A stretch of DNA of 64,000 bases from positions 842,841,978 through 842,905,977 of the forward strand of contig NC_090437.1 of NCBI RefSeq assembly GCF_031143425.1, in the 5' to 3' direction. Positions 33,802 through 44,079 of this stretch are shown here, one piece after another. The stretch is from Pleurodeles waltl (Eukaryota; Chordata; Amphibia; Caudata; Salamandridae). The first letter of the stretch is position 1. The number at the start of each line of letters is the position of its first letter. The notes under the pieces were generated by a model. The model was not told the DNA's origin and did not search any database. It worked only from the letters and a program-made list of their open reading frames with translations. The position numbers and the translations under genes were made by a program.

Positions 33802-34975
33802 CCCAGTGATTTTAAAAGAATAATAGGAGCCACAATCAGAAGAAGCATGGACTTGACTAAATCAGGAGAGGGAGATAAGGAAGCTTGTTAAGAATGCCAC
33901 TGAGATGACAGGGTTAAAAGAAACAGTGTTGGTCAGATTGTGGCTGTAGGAGTTTATGACCTGGGTAAGTGTAGTAACAGGTGATAAAGCAGAAAGGACC
34001 TCCTAATCAGAGTGGGTCATCATCTAGTGACTCTCGGGCTTTATGTTTAGTGGTGATACGCAATGGCATGGCAATGGCAAATGCGGTAAAAATATTTAGT
34101 GGAAGCTTGAAGGATTAAATATAGTTAGCACAATATTCTGCTGATTAGTAGAGAATGGTTTACTCTGTGTGTTGTTGAGTAGTAGTGTTACTGTCTTTAT
34201 GTTGAGTCAGAATAGGTGAGGAACATAGTTACAGTAGTTTAAGTAAGTCTAGATACCAAGAGTAGCAGAGGATGTGCAAGAGAAGTCCTCCCATGTGTTA
34301 AATTCGAATGAATAAGGTGTCATTTGATATGAGGGACAATATCTTATACTCCACCAGAAAGTGAACTTCAGGGAGTGTAAAAAGCCACTTAGTTCCTAGA
34401 AAGGTATTTATACGGTTCACCCATGTTTGATTAATGGATGTTAAGAGTTACTCATTTCCAAGCATTTAAGGTGGTGGATCACGGCCACAGCTTAGGCCAG
34501 TTGATAGGACTCAGGAGAGAGCTGGATAGGGAACTGTGAACCATAGATAACACACTGCACAGGCTGGGAAATGTTCGGGGTGGATGTTGTGGCACTCCCT
34601 CAAGTTCTTAAGGTGAAGGAGCAGTATAAAACTTATCTGGAATACTTGCATTGTCATGTCTATAAAAACTACGTGGCTAGCGCACACTGCCTTTAGAGAA
34701 TAATATGAGGCGCAATATTGCTGACCGTAGACCCTCCCAACATGGCTAAAGATGTTTCTGGAGAGGCTCCAGAGGCTGCCCCGGGGGTCCAAGAAAGGTC
34801 TGGGAGGGCCCAGTGATGGCACAGGAGATTAGACATGTCATCAAAGAAATGGCCCTGGGCAAAACTGCCAGTGGAGATACACTTCTCATTTATGGGACAA
34901 TTGGTCCCGAAACTGAAGTAGCTCTATGCCGAATCCCTGAGGCTGGGAACAATTCCCGAGTCCTCAAGAGACACA

Positions 34976-35538
34976 GGGCCTGATTTTAACCGCGGCGGGC
35001 GGCGGTCGCCGGCCGCCATGCGGTTACCGCCAAATGACCGCACCGCGGTCACAAGACCGCGGCGGCCATTCTGGCTTTCCCGCTGTGCTGGCGGGCGACC
35101 GCCAAAAGGCCGCCCGCCAGCACAGCGGGAAAGACCCAGCAACGATGAAGCCGGCTCCGAATGGAGCCGGCGAAGTTGCTGTAGTGCGACGGGTGCAGTA
35201 GCACCCGTCGCGAATTTCAGTGTCTGCTAGGCAGACACTGAAATTCTTTTTGGGGCCCTCTTACGGGGGCCCCTGCAGTGCCCATGCAATTGGCATGGGC
35301 ACTGCAGGGGCCCCCAGGGGCCCCGCGGCACCCCCTACCGCCATCCTGTTCATGGCGGGTTTCCCGCCATGAACAGGATGGCGGTAGGGGGTGTCTGAAT
35401 CCCCATGGCGGAAAGTCGGCGGGAGACCGCCGACTTTCCGCTTCTGACCGCGGCTGAACCGCCGCGGTCAGAATGCTCGTGTGAGCACCGCCAGCCTGTT
35501 GGCGGTGCTCCCGTGGTCGGTGGCCCAGAATGACCCCC
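34976..35538. mobile_element. Serial-hairpin MITE inside the L1, 563 bp, TSD ACA
   Basis: It starts GGGCCTGATTTTAACC and ends CAGAATGACCCCC, flanked by ACA (34973-34975 and 35539-35541). The L1 coding sense continues on either side. Hairpin modules include CCCGCTGTGCTGGCGGGC, GCCGGCTCC, CAGTGTCTGC, GCACTGCCCATGCC and CCTGTTCATGGCGG, each paired with its complement. Several of these are shared with 18321-18865 in reverse order, so the two copies lie in opposite orientation. Confidence 0.75.
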
Positions 35539-36247
35539 ACAGTTGTGATTCTGCTGATCAAGACCAAAGACCAGGGGGCCACCCACCTCAGCTTCCAACC
35601 CCTGTCCATGCTAAACATGGACTTTAAAATCCTCAGCAAGGAATTGCCCTTCAATTACTACTTCATATGCCAGCACTGATTCACAGAAACCAAAATGATC
35701 GCATCCTGGCCCGAAACATTGGTGGTTATATCATGTGCTCTACCACCCGGAAGTGAAGTTTAGACTGGGAGCCGAGCTCATGTTGGTGGATCTCGAAAAA
35801 GCCTTCAACATGGTGCAGTGGGACTTCCTGTTCGAAGCCATTAGTTGAAAGGGGCTAGGGAGAAGTGGGTCAGCTGGGTTAAACTGCTGTACTCCAATAT
35901 GATGGCAAGGATTAAAACAGGCACCAATATTTTGCAGCAGTATAGTGCATACAGAGGCATGAGGCAGGGGTGCCCATTACACATCCTCTTGTTCGCGTTA
36001 GCCATCGAACCACTGACTGAACTATTTCTCCAAGAGGGCAGGGGCAATAGCTTAGTGGTAGATGGCCAATAACACATAATATCACTCTATGCAGACGGTC
36101 TCCCACTTTACCTGGCAGATGGCACAGCAGGCACTGCTGGCACGATGTGGCTCCTGGAGGAGTTTGAGAATCTCTCAGGCCTCCAGGTCAATAAGATCAA
36201 AACCTGCCTGTTCCCTCTGCCACATGGAGCTCAGGGGCTACCAGGTT
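35539..36247 (+). pseudogene. L1 reverse transcriptase core, catalytic site lost
   Basis: Blocks in order: 'PLSMLNMDFKILSKEL', 'MLVDLEKAFNMVQWDFL' (motif A; Asn where Asp would follow Phe), 'RGMRQGCPLHILLFALAIEP' and 'LYADGLPLYL' at about 36085-36114. The catalytic YADD box has become YADG (36088-36099), and stops interrupt the frame near 35848 and 36070, so the enzyme is dead. Identification as L1 clade is strong from the RQGCPL...LLFALAIEPL block. Confidence 0.8.
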
Positions 36248-36561
36248 TGTCATAGATTGACTCTTGCTCTAGGCAAGACCGCTGGTTAAATTATGACAGT
36301 ACTTATGTTTGTAAGTGACTCTGCCAGTCCTACAACAAGTTGCAACTGTCGTCCCAATCCTCCCGGCTCACAAGCAGTATCTCACCAAAAACCTAAACAG
36401 TAAATGGTGATTTGTGGCAGCCTTACGCATGGACTCAAGTGGTGACATCTCGGGGAGTATTGTGGTTAAACGGAGACTACCCCTTTCTCACACGAACAAT
36501 ATGTCTCAATCAAACACATAGGCAATGAAGGAGATGCAGTAAAAGTCTTAGTAGGTTTTAA

Positions 36562-36753
36562 TTAACAGTACTGCAATCTACGATAAGTTGCATGGGCTGC
36601 AATGATTAGGATAATGAACAGTGCAAGAAACAGAATTGTGGAAACAAGAGTCATTTGTACCAAGACCCCCACCATCTTGCAGTCCAATGGAATGACATGA
36701 GATATGAAATATGTCCTAATCCTCCAACATGATGAACCTAACCTAAAGAGAGC
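36562..36753 (-). pseudogene. Env-like transmembrane C-terminus (remnant)
   Basis: The minus-strand frame ends with a hydrophobic helix ('MTLVSTILFLALFIILIIAA') and a short basic tail ('HATYRRLQYC'), the profile of a retroviral TM anchor and cytoplasmic tail. It is cut at 36753 by the solo LTR, and the few codons to its right belong to that LTR. Other membrane proteins would look similar, so the env call depends on the LTR-like surroundings. Confidence 0.4.
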
Positions 36754-38940
36754 TGTTAGACTTTTCATCCTTGGCATGGTCTCCCTTAACTTTTTGCCGC
36801 TGTTTCCCAGGTTGTTGATGTGTGCTGGACTCAGATTTTGCTGTTTTTGTTACTCTGGGCACTGCTAACCAGTGCTAAAGTGCGAGTGCTCCTATACAAA
36901 ATGTGTATGTAATTGGCGTATCCATGATTGGCATATTTGATTTATTAGTAGGTCCCTAGTACAGTGCCCAGGGCCTGTAAATCAAATGCTACTAGTGGGC
37001 CTGCAGCACTCGTTGTGCCACCCAACTAAGTAGCTCTGTAATCATGTCTCAGACCTGTCACTGCAGTGTCTGTCTGTGCAGCTTTTAATTGTAAATTCAA
37101 CTTGTCAAGTGTACCCACTTGCCAGGCCTAAACCTTCCCTTTTCTTATGTGTAAGGCACCCCTAAGGTAGGCCCTAGGTATCCTCAAGGGCAGGATGCAG
37201 TGTATGGTTTAGGTAGGACATATAGTAATGTATTTTATATGTCCTGACAGTGAAATATTGCTAAATTCATTTCTCACTGTTGCAAGGCCTGTCCCTCTCA
37301 TAGGTTAACATGGGGGCTACCTTTAAATCTGATTAAAGTGTAGATTCCCTTTGGGAGCAGATGGACATGTGGAGTTTGGGGTCTCTGAGCCCACAATTTG
37401 AAAATACATCTTTTAGTAAAGTTGATTTTAAGATTGTATGTTTGAAAATGCCACTTTTAGAAAGTGAACCTTTTCTTGCTTATACCATTTCTGTGACTCT
37501 GCCTGTTTGTGGATTCCCTGTATGGGTCAGTTTGACAGTTGGGCTGGTTGCACCTCAAACTAGACAGTGACACAAAGGGAGCTGGGGTGTAGTCTGCATT
37601 TTCTGATGAGCAATCTGTGCTAGGAGGGAGGGAAAGAGTGGTCACTCACATCAGAAAGGGCTGTGCCTGCCATCACACAATGCAGTCTCCAACCCCCTGG
37701 TGAGTGTCTGGGGCCTGGCATGGGCAAGCAGGGTTTCACATTCAAGAGAGACTTTGCTTTGAAGTAGGCCTACTTCAAAGGAGAAAATGGGTATAAGAAG
37801 GGCACCCAAAACCACAGACTTTAGAAAACTTCTGGAAACCAAGAGGAACCTCTGCCTGGAGAAGAGCTGAAGAGCTGAGGAAGAAGAGCTGCCCTGCCTG
37901 TGACTGTGCTTTGTGGAGCTATCCTGCAGTTGCTGCTTCTGCCAGAGCAAGAGGGCAAAGACTGGACTTTGTGTGCCTTCCATCTAATGAAGATCTCCAA
38001 GGGCTTGATTTAGAGCTTGCCTCCTGTAGTTTGAGGTGTCAGGGACAGCAAAGACTTCTCTCTGCCGGCACCTGGAGTCTCTGGAGAGACTCCTACTCTG
38101 ACAAGTGGTGCCAATCCAGGTCCTGGGACCCTGAAAGGAGAAGCTGGCAGCCTAAGAAGAAGAAATACATGCACAGAATGCTATGTGGGGAAGGATCGAC
38201 GCAACTCCAATCTGTGGCTGTAAAATCGACGCACCACCGGCTTTGCAGCTGAAAATTGATGCTCGCCTGCAACGTGAGCAAAGAATCGACGCACAGAGCT
38301 GGGGAAACGGAGGCTGGTGAGATCGCAACCCGCTGCTGCATGGTTTTCGGATCATCGTGCGGCTGGATTTCCGACGCAAGTACCGCTGGGCATGTAAAAA
38401 CAACGCAAAGACTTCCTGGACCCGAGAGCGCTGACCGAATCGACGCATCGCTCTCCTGCGGAGAGAAGAAACGACGCGCCCGACCCGACGGAAGGAGAAA
38501 CAACGCAAGGTCTCGCTCGTGAGTGAAATCGACTCATCGCTAGCCCTTTTTAATACACATTTGCCTGTGCGGGGTTATTTTTGACACATCCAAGGTACAT
38601 TTTCATTCTAACAGTGTTAGTGTGTGTTTAAAACCACATGAAGACAATTTTTGCTTTCTAATTGATAACTTGACTTGTGTATTTTGGATTTTGTTAAATA
38701 TTTCCTATTTTTCTAAACCTGTGTTGTGTCATTTTGTAGTGTTTTTATTCAGTTATTGTGTGTGTTGGTACAAATACTTTACACCTAGTACTCTGAAGTT
38801 AAGCTTACTGCTCGTGCCAAGCTACCAAGTGGGTAAGCAGGGGTTAGCTGAGGGTGATTCTCTTTTACCCTGACTAGAGTGAGGGTCCTTGCTTGGACAG
38901 GGGGTAACCTGACTGCCAACCAAATACCCCATTTCTAACA
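36754..38940 (+). repeat. Solo LTR of family X, copy A, 2187 bp, TSD AGAGC
   Basis: It starts TGTTAGACTTTTCATCC and ends ACCCCATTTCTAACA, with an exact duplication AGAGC at 36749-36753 and 38941-38945. TG...CA ends, short terminal inversion (TGTTAGA/TCTAACA) and a 5-bp duplication define a solo LTR. It is the best-preserved of three copies in the window (others 25944-31262 and 59146-60548). A cluster of GACGCA/AACGCA motifs lies at 38196-38540. No internal gene. Confidence 0.85.
38196..38540 (+). repeat. Cluster of ATCGACGCA motifs in LTR X
   Basis: Eight or so variants of (A)TCGACGCA, CCGACGCA or CAACGCA occur at irregular 25-80 bp spacing, each rich in CpG in otherwise AT-rich surroundings. 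Fewer, mutated versions occur in copy C near 30321 and 30401. The spacing is not regular enough for a simple tandem array. Confidence 0.6.
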
Positions 38941-39514
38941 AGAGCTAGGTGTGATAAACCTAATCTGCCAATGACTTGTCCATGAGAAGAGCCCCCCAAC
39001 CCTCTTGACCTTGGAATGAGGTCTCTAGATCAGACTCCGTGGGGACACGAAGACTGGGTCAGTGTCAAAGCGACGTGCAGCATCGATAGCGTTGATGCTA
39101 TCTGGTAGGAATCCCTCTGACTACCTGTCTGTGTGAGGTGTACTTATACAGATCTGATCGAACCCCTGACGTAGGTCTGTTCCCAAACAATAGATAATAA
39201 GACATACTTGGGACGGCAATTTATATAAACAATTCCCTTGAAGGCGTAAAGTGGGAGAGTACCTAATATAAATACCTACAGTTTGTTTATCTTTGTCGCT
39301 TGATAGTGATGCACGGTGGCACTGCTAACGTGAAACTAAAACATTGGCCTAACTCAAAATAATGCAGCCATCTTGAAAAGATATAATTAAATAATTGTGC
39401 CAAAACAGAGCAAACTAAGTGGGGTAAATGTCACTAGGTGATGGGGGCATGAGTCTACAAGCCAAAAGGCTAAGCTAACTCCTGCTTCCCATTAAAACAA
39501 GATAGGATTCACTA

Positions 39515-41712
39515 CAGGGTTTACCCCAGGCCTGACCTGTTCCCCTACATATTTGAATACTTAGGTATCCAAGTAAGTACACACTGGAGGAGCTACAAGA
39601 GAGCATCCTGGGATGAGCCCTCTGATTTCTTAAATCATGTGTCCCCTTTTGAAGGTCCCTCAGGCTGCCAATCGTGGCCCGTATATCCATTCCCAAAATG
39701 GTGATGTTCCCTCATTTAATTGAACTTTTTATTAACCTCCTGTTGGGTTACCGGCCTCCTGGTTCCAGCAACTAGATGCTCTGCTTAGGGGCCTGCTCTG
39801 GGATGGGAGCCACCAGAGTGCCCCTTGAAATCCTCTGGTGCGCTCTTGAAGAGAGGGGCGGGCAGGGACCCCTATTTCCTAGTGGCACAGTTCCAGTGGG
39901 TAATCCAATAGCAATACAATAGCATGATGGGGCTCACCCGAAGGAGCTTGGCCTTGTGGGGTGGCATACCATCAGCAAGCGCTGCTGGTAAGATTGCTCC
40001 CTCCAGCTGCAGCTTTTCTTTACATGGAACAGTAGCTGGCGGCAGTTTTGAAATGCAGGCAGTGTGGCATAATGAAGACCAAGGAACGGCCCTTTACATG
40101 GTGGAACTACTGTACAGGGACCCCCCCTCTCTTTTTTCACGACCCTGTAATTATCAGATTGGAATGGCGGCAGGCTTCTGACAGCAGGAGACTCCTATCA
40201 TTTGGGCACTCTAATCCCCCAGGAGGAGATGATGGCACAGTATGTATTGCCCCAAAACAGTTTCTGACAAGTGAAGCCCTGATAAGAGCCTTTAGGAATC
40301 TCTAGGCTGTAGGCTGCAAGGAACCTGCAACTCACGCAGTGCTTCAGTTGTTGGTGTCCATGGGCTTTGCGTGGCACCTGGTGACTTGGTTCTACAGAGC
40401 ACTGAACAGGATGGTCCGGAAAGCCTTGGTGGCCCTCACATCACTTGATAGGACAGATGGGGAGGGATGCTGGGAAGCAAACTCACGGACCCTGAATGGT
40501 GAAGGATTCTGGCATATTCCAAGAAGGTCTCCAGGAACACATTGCCGAAAAAATTAATTCATTTATGTCCATATGACACCTCACAGAAGCCAGGTCATCT
40601 ATGGGGGAGAGCCACGTGAGTGGCCCAGATTTCAGCACCCAGATGCAGACTCGTGCCATATGATCTGAAGTTGCCCCCACCCTGCAACCATTTTGGGGCA
40701 TGGTAATACGCAGATTGAGCACCACGCTAGATCACACGCTACCATGTACTATAGATACCTGTCTTTTGGGGATGTTCTCCAGGCCTCAGAAGGTGGGCAC
40801 TGAGTTCCGAGACTTGCCCCTTATATTGGGCAAGAGTTGGATATTGATGGCCTGGAAATAGACGATGGGCCCACTTCTGAGGCCTGGTGAGGGATGTCCC
40901 ACTTGGGCTAGAGCAGAAGAAAGAGTGCCCCTCAGAGAGGACATTAGGGGGTGAGATGACGCCCAATATGCGGGCTGTGGACGGAGTTGCTAGACTTCTG
41001 GGAGCATCTGGAGAGAGAGGCAGATGGGAAAGATGAGCGCCTGTTGGGAGTTACCAGGGGGGCGCCTCAGGAGATGGGAAAAAGAAAAACACACACTAGG
41101 GGAGGTTGGCCCACAAGAGAAGAACGCCCCTCACCTGACACAGTCTCCCTGCTAACTCATTTCCCTCCCCCTGGACCCATAGCAATTGCCCCTGCACACT
41201 GGGGTTCTCCTGACCTGCTGGGGGGATACCTGTGTGCACCTACCTCGATATTTTCTATTATTAGTGGGCTGCTCGCACCCTCAAACAGTTTGGTTTTTGT
41301 TCTTAAGTATGTTCACATTTTTCCCCCTTTACTCCCTCATGAACCAATGTTTGACTGACTGCGAGGGCGATCACTGGCAGCTGCACATACAGGAGCTCGG
41401 CATTGACCAGATCATTGGGTATACCACTGGTGAAACCCTGGCGGGTGGAATGGTGATGGAAGGCACGGGGTGCACGTCTGTAAAAGGACTCTGTTTCAGG
41501 ACACCCACCTGGCTGATACTTAACCCCATATTAGCTTGCAAGTCTCACTGTGATGGGCCCGTAGCTTTGTATGCGGTACATAACTATTTGTCCAAATATT
41601 ATGGAGAAGTACATGCCTGTTATGTATTAACTAGATGGACTTGAGGACATAATGTCTCGAACTCTGTATGTTTATTTTTAAAATGCCAATAAACACAAGT
41701 TTGAAAAATAAA
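39515..41712 (+). pseudogene. L1 ORF2 C-terminal region and 3' UTR
   Basis: The segment opens with 'FEYLGIQVSTHW' and 'LPIVARISIPKMVMFPHLIELFINLL', the conserved L1 thumb region. It continues through several frames with Trp/Gly-rich blocks as in L1 C-termini. Stops and indels are frequent. The non-coding end holds AATAAA at 41688-41693 followed by an A-rich terminus. Confidence 0.7.
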
Positions 41713-42188
41713 GAGCTACCTATTTTCTAGGAAGCATGTTTTTACACAAACGAGTCCAGTGATGGAAAGCTCCATTCTGATGCAGAGTACAAAGACTAAG
41801 GGGAGTTACTAGGTTCAGAGGGAACGTCATTTGTGAGTCCACTAGGATATGAATTAAATGGACCATAGAAATTTCCTTGTATCCTAAATGTCTCACCCAG
41901 ATGTAAACAATATGCAACCTGGAGTGATATGAATTAAACAATATGATTATGAGCATAGATGGGGCCCTAGACTCTCAGCATGATTAGCCATGATTTTTTT
42001 CCTGATTTGGGTATTGTGTTTGACAGGTCCCCCAAACTGTGACATGGAGAAAAGAGAATCCCTCAATTGATAGGGAAAGTATTTGGGTGACTCACCCCAA
42101 TACAATGAATATGTACCATGGAGGGACAGTTGGTTCTCTAAATGTTTTTGTGAGCTCCAGCTAACTGTGATTCACATGTTAAAATACT
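41713..42188. other. Unassigned interval
   Basis: Nothing recognised downstream of the L1 3' end. Confidence 0.35.
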
Positions 42189-42500
42189 GAGGCCCATGTT
42201 TTCTAAAGGCTTGCATTGGCGTTTGTGAATCGCAAAGCGGCGCAAATAGCAGTAATGGATTAACTTTGAAGTGCAACAGCTATTTTGCGTGAAGAATTGA
42301 GCTTTGTTGAACATCCAGACCTCTTTGCACCAACCCCTCATTAACCTATGCAAGGAGGGGATGCGTCTGGGGTTGGCAAGGACAAAATGCTTGGGTTTTG
42401 GTGCATACCCAAATCTGGATTTGTGACAAATCCTAAAACCATGTAAAAGTAGGTGCAAGCAGGTGGTATATTGACTGATATACCTAAGTGTGAAGTGCAT
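42189..42500. mobile_element. Possible Harbinger-type MITE fragment
   Basis: It begins 'gaggcccatgttttctaaagg' and contains 'gaatcgcaaagcggcgcaaa', the compositional style of the other GGCCC-ended MITEs here. I could not find a matching right end or duplication. Confidence 0.3.
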
Positions 42501-43152
42501 GCCATACCCTAAAGCATGTATCTTACATCAAAGATAAAGAAATGGCAACGATGACTACAAATAAGCCGCATATCCGAAAAACAGTTCAATGGTAAAGTAT
42601 TGACTTAGTAGTGCTTAGTGGTGCTCAATAACACTATAACACATCCATTGCCACCATGTGTAAACTGGAAATAACCAGTGAGTATGAACATTGAATAATA
42701 GTGGAGCACTCAAACTTACATAATAAATCCTTAATTCAGTGTCTAATGGGACCATCTAGGAATGTAAATACAAATGAATAGGAAGTGAGAGAGAAACATA
42801 CAATCCAGAATATGAAATCATATGTGTATCCAAATCAAATCATTAATAGCTTTAATAATAATACATTTACTTATACAGAGAAACAGTCAACACATACTTG
42901 TCATTCCCTTGAAAGCACAATAAAAAAGGCTAATGTCCATTCATGTGAGATTCCGTCAAAATGAAACTCAAAATGTCCACTTTTTATGAGACATCAGCCG
43001 ATAACAGTGACTCCAATTCATATGCTGTAAATCCAATTGTCCAATTTCTATAGATCATCCATTGATGGTAACAGGCATCAACCCATGTAATGTTTATCGC
43101 CAATCTCTATGACTCTTCCATTGGTGATGATAGACATCAGCTCATGTGATGT

Positions 43153-43204
43153 TTATAGCCGACAAGTGTTTTGTCCCAAACCGGGACTTTATCAAGGCTG
43201 GCAG
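43153..43204 (-). ncRNA. Hammerhead-ribozyme-like motif, catalytic core mutated
   Basis: On the minus strand, AGCC precedes the sequence TTGATAA. Then come a stem GTCCC/GGGAC, an AAAAC in the position of GAAAC, a four-base loop ACTT, GTC at the cleavage position, and GGCT, which pairs with AGCC to close stem I. The layout, including the two-base stem III, matches the minimal hammerheads known from Penelope elements. Core bases differ from the CUGAUGA/GAAA consensus at positions corresponding to C3, G8 and G12, so it is probably inactive. Confidence 0.55.
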
Positions 43205-43960
43205 TACATTAGCAACAAAAACAAAATGAATCTTTTATCTTCTATATCATATATCTGTTAACTTATTCATATTAACAATCCAAAATTAGTAAGTGCTGAG
43301 TGACAAACATCAAGGATTTTTTATGTTATGTGGTCCGATGCACCACATGATAAAATTTTTATTTCCAAAGCCCAAAGTTATAGTGCCATGTCTCCATAAA
43401 AAGAAAAGTGATTAAAATATGGTGCATCACCCATATGTTCAAAGAAAATAGATAACATGCAAGACAGTTCATCAGAGGTCCCTTATAATGTGACACATGC
43501 TGTATTGATGAAGATTGAGGATCTGACATAGAAAGTTATCTTAAAAGTATCATACCAAGGTGGATGTCAGTTATACCTTCAATTTCAATCTCACATATTC
43601 CAAAATCCAGTATTCTTAGAATGCCACTCTGTAAGATAACACCGCAAAGTACAATAGGATATATTGCCTTTATTTACAGATTGTCTGGCTAATGCCCAAT
43701 CTATGTCAACATATGCCACGTAATCAGATTGTATAATTGGTAAGTCATTATATTGTAAATCTACTAACAGAGATTCTTTATCCTCACTTAATAACTTTTA
43801 TATACATTTTAAGGTAGAAGGATATGATAACTAATCCAAATGACTTCAATTGTTAAGCATAGCACATCGAAACGAGTGAGGACCAAATATAGGGTAACAA
43901 TTGTATTCAAAAGAGAATGTGTACTTCATCCACCGAAAAAGTATTCACATTAACACATAA

Positions 43961-44068
43961 CGAAATAAAGTTGGGGCTGCGCTGACGTAGTTTCCCCTTA
44001 AGACCTCAACCAGACTGCGTGTGCGTTATTTCTGTCCCGCAAGATTGCACTGCCCGTGCAATCTTACA
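43961..44068 (+). repeat. Gypsy 5' LTR, truncated to 108 bp
   Basis: It starts CGAAATAAAG and ends GCAATCTTACA, corresponding to 49277-49384 of the 3' LTR with two mismatches. The first 76 bp of the LTR are absent and unrelated Penelope sequence lies to the left. Confidence 0.85.
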
Positions 44069-44069
44069 A

Positions 44070-44079
44070 TGGCGACGAG
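44070..44079 (+). promoter_or_regulatory. Gypsy primer-binding site, tRNA-Ser type
   Basis: TGGCGACGAG begins one base after the LTR. It is complementary to the ten 3'-terminal bases of vertebrate tRNA-Ser(GCU) including CCA, as I recall that tRNA; beyond ten bases the match weakens. Confidence 0.55.

Larger units (their letters stand above)
32309..34719. other. Purine-rich unassigned region
   Basis: Apart from the possible LINE fragment at 32961-33149 and the minisatellite at 33540-33801, I see no identifiable gene or element. The plus strand is strongly A/G-biased over 32560-33500. Confidence 0.35.
36248..39514 (-). mobile_element. LTR-retroelement remnant inserted in the L1
   Basis: The interval interrupts the L1 frame. 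It begins TGTCATAGATTG and ends GATTCACTACA, i.e. TG...CA-type ends, with near-identical 5-bp flanks AGGTT and GGGTT. The right end resembles the end of the ERV LTR at 4393 (AAAACA...TCACTACA). A short env-like membrane segment lies on the minus strand at 36562-36753. I could not align two full LTRs, so the element is probably an ERV reduced by deletion. The solo LTR X copy A (36754-38940) is nested within it. Confidence 0.5.
34720..41712 (+). mobile_element. L1-like LINE with two nested insertions
   Basis: Three pieces of one ORF2 lie in order on the plus strand: 34745-34975 (pre-RT segment, 'EIRHVIKEMALGKTASGD'), 35539-36247 (RT core) and 39515-41650 (C-terminal segment, starting with 'FEYLGIQVSTHW'). 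A 3' UTR with AATAAA at 41688-41693 and an A-rich end near 41712 closes the element. A MITE (34976-35538) separates the first two pieces, and an LTR-element remnant (36248-39514) the last two. ORF1 and the endonuclease are absent, so it is 5'-truncated. Confidence 0.75.

Noticed and set aside
43965..44068. Independent short regulatory RNA or SINE
   Set aside because: It matches the end of the gypsy 3' LTR at 98% and is followed by a primer-binding site, so it is the remains of the 5' LTR.
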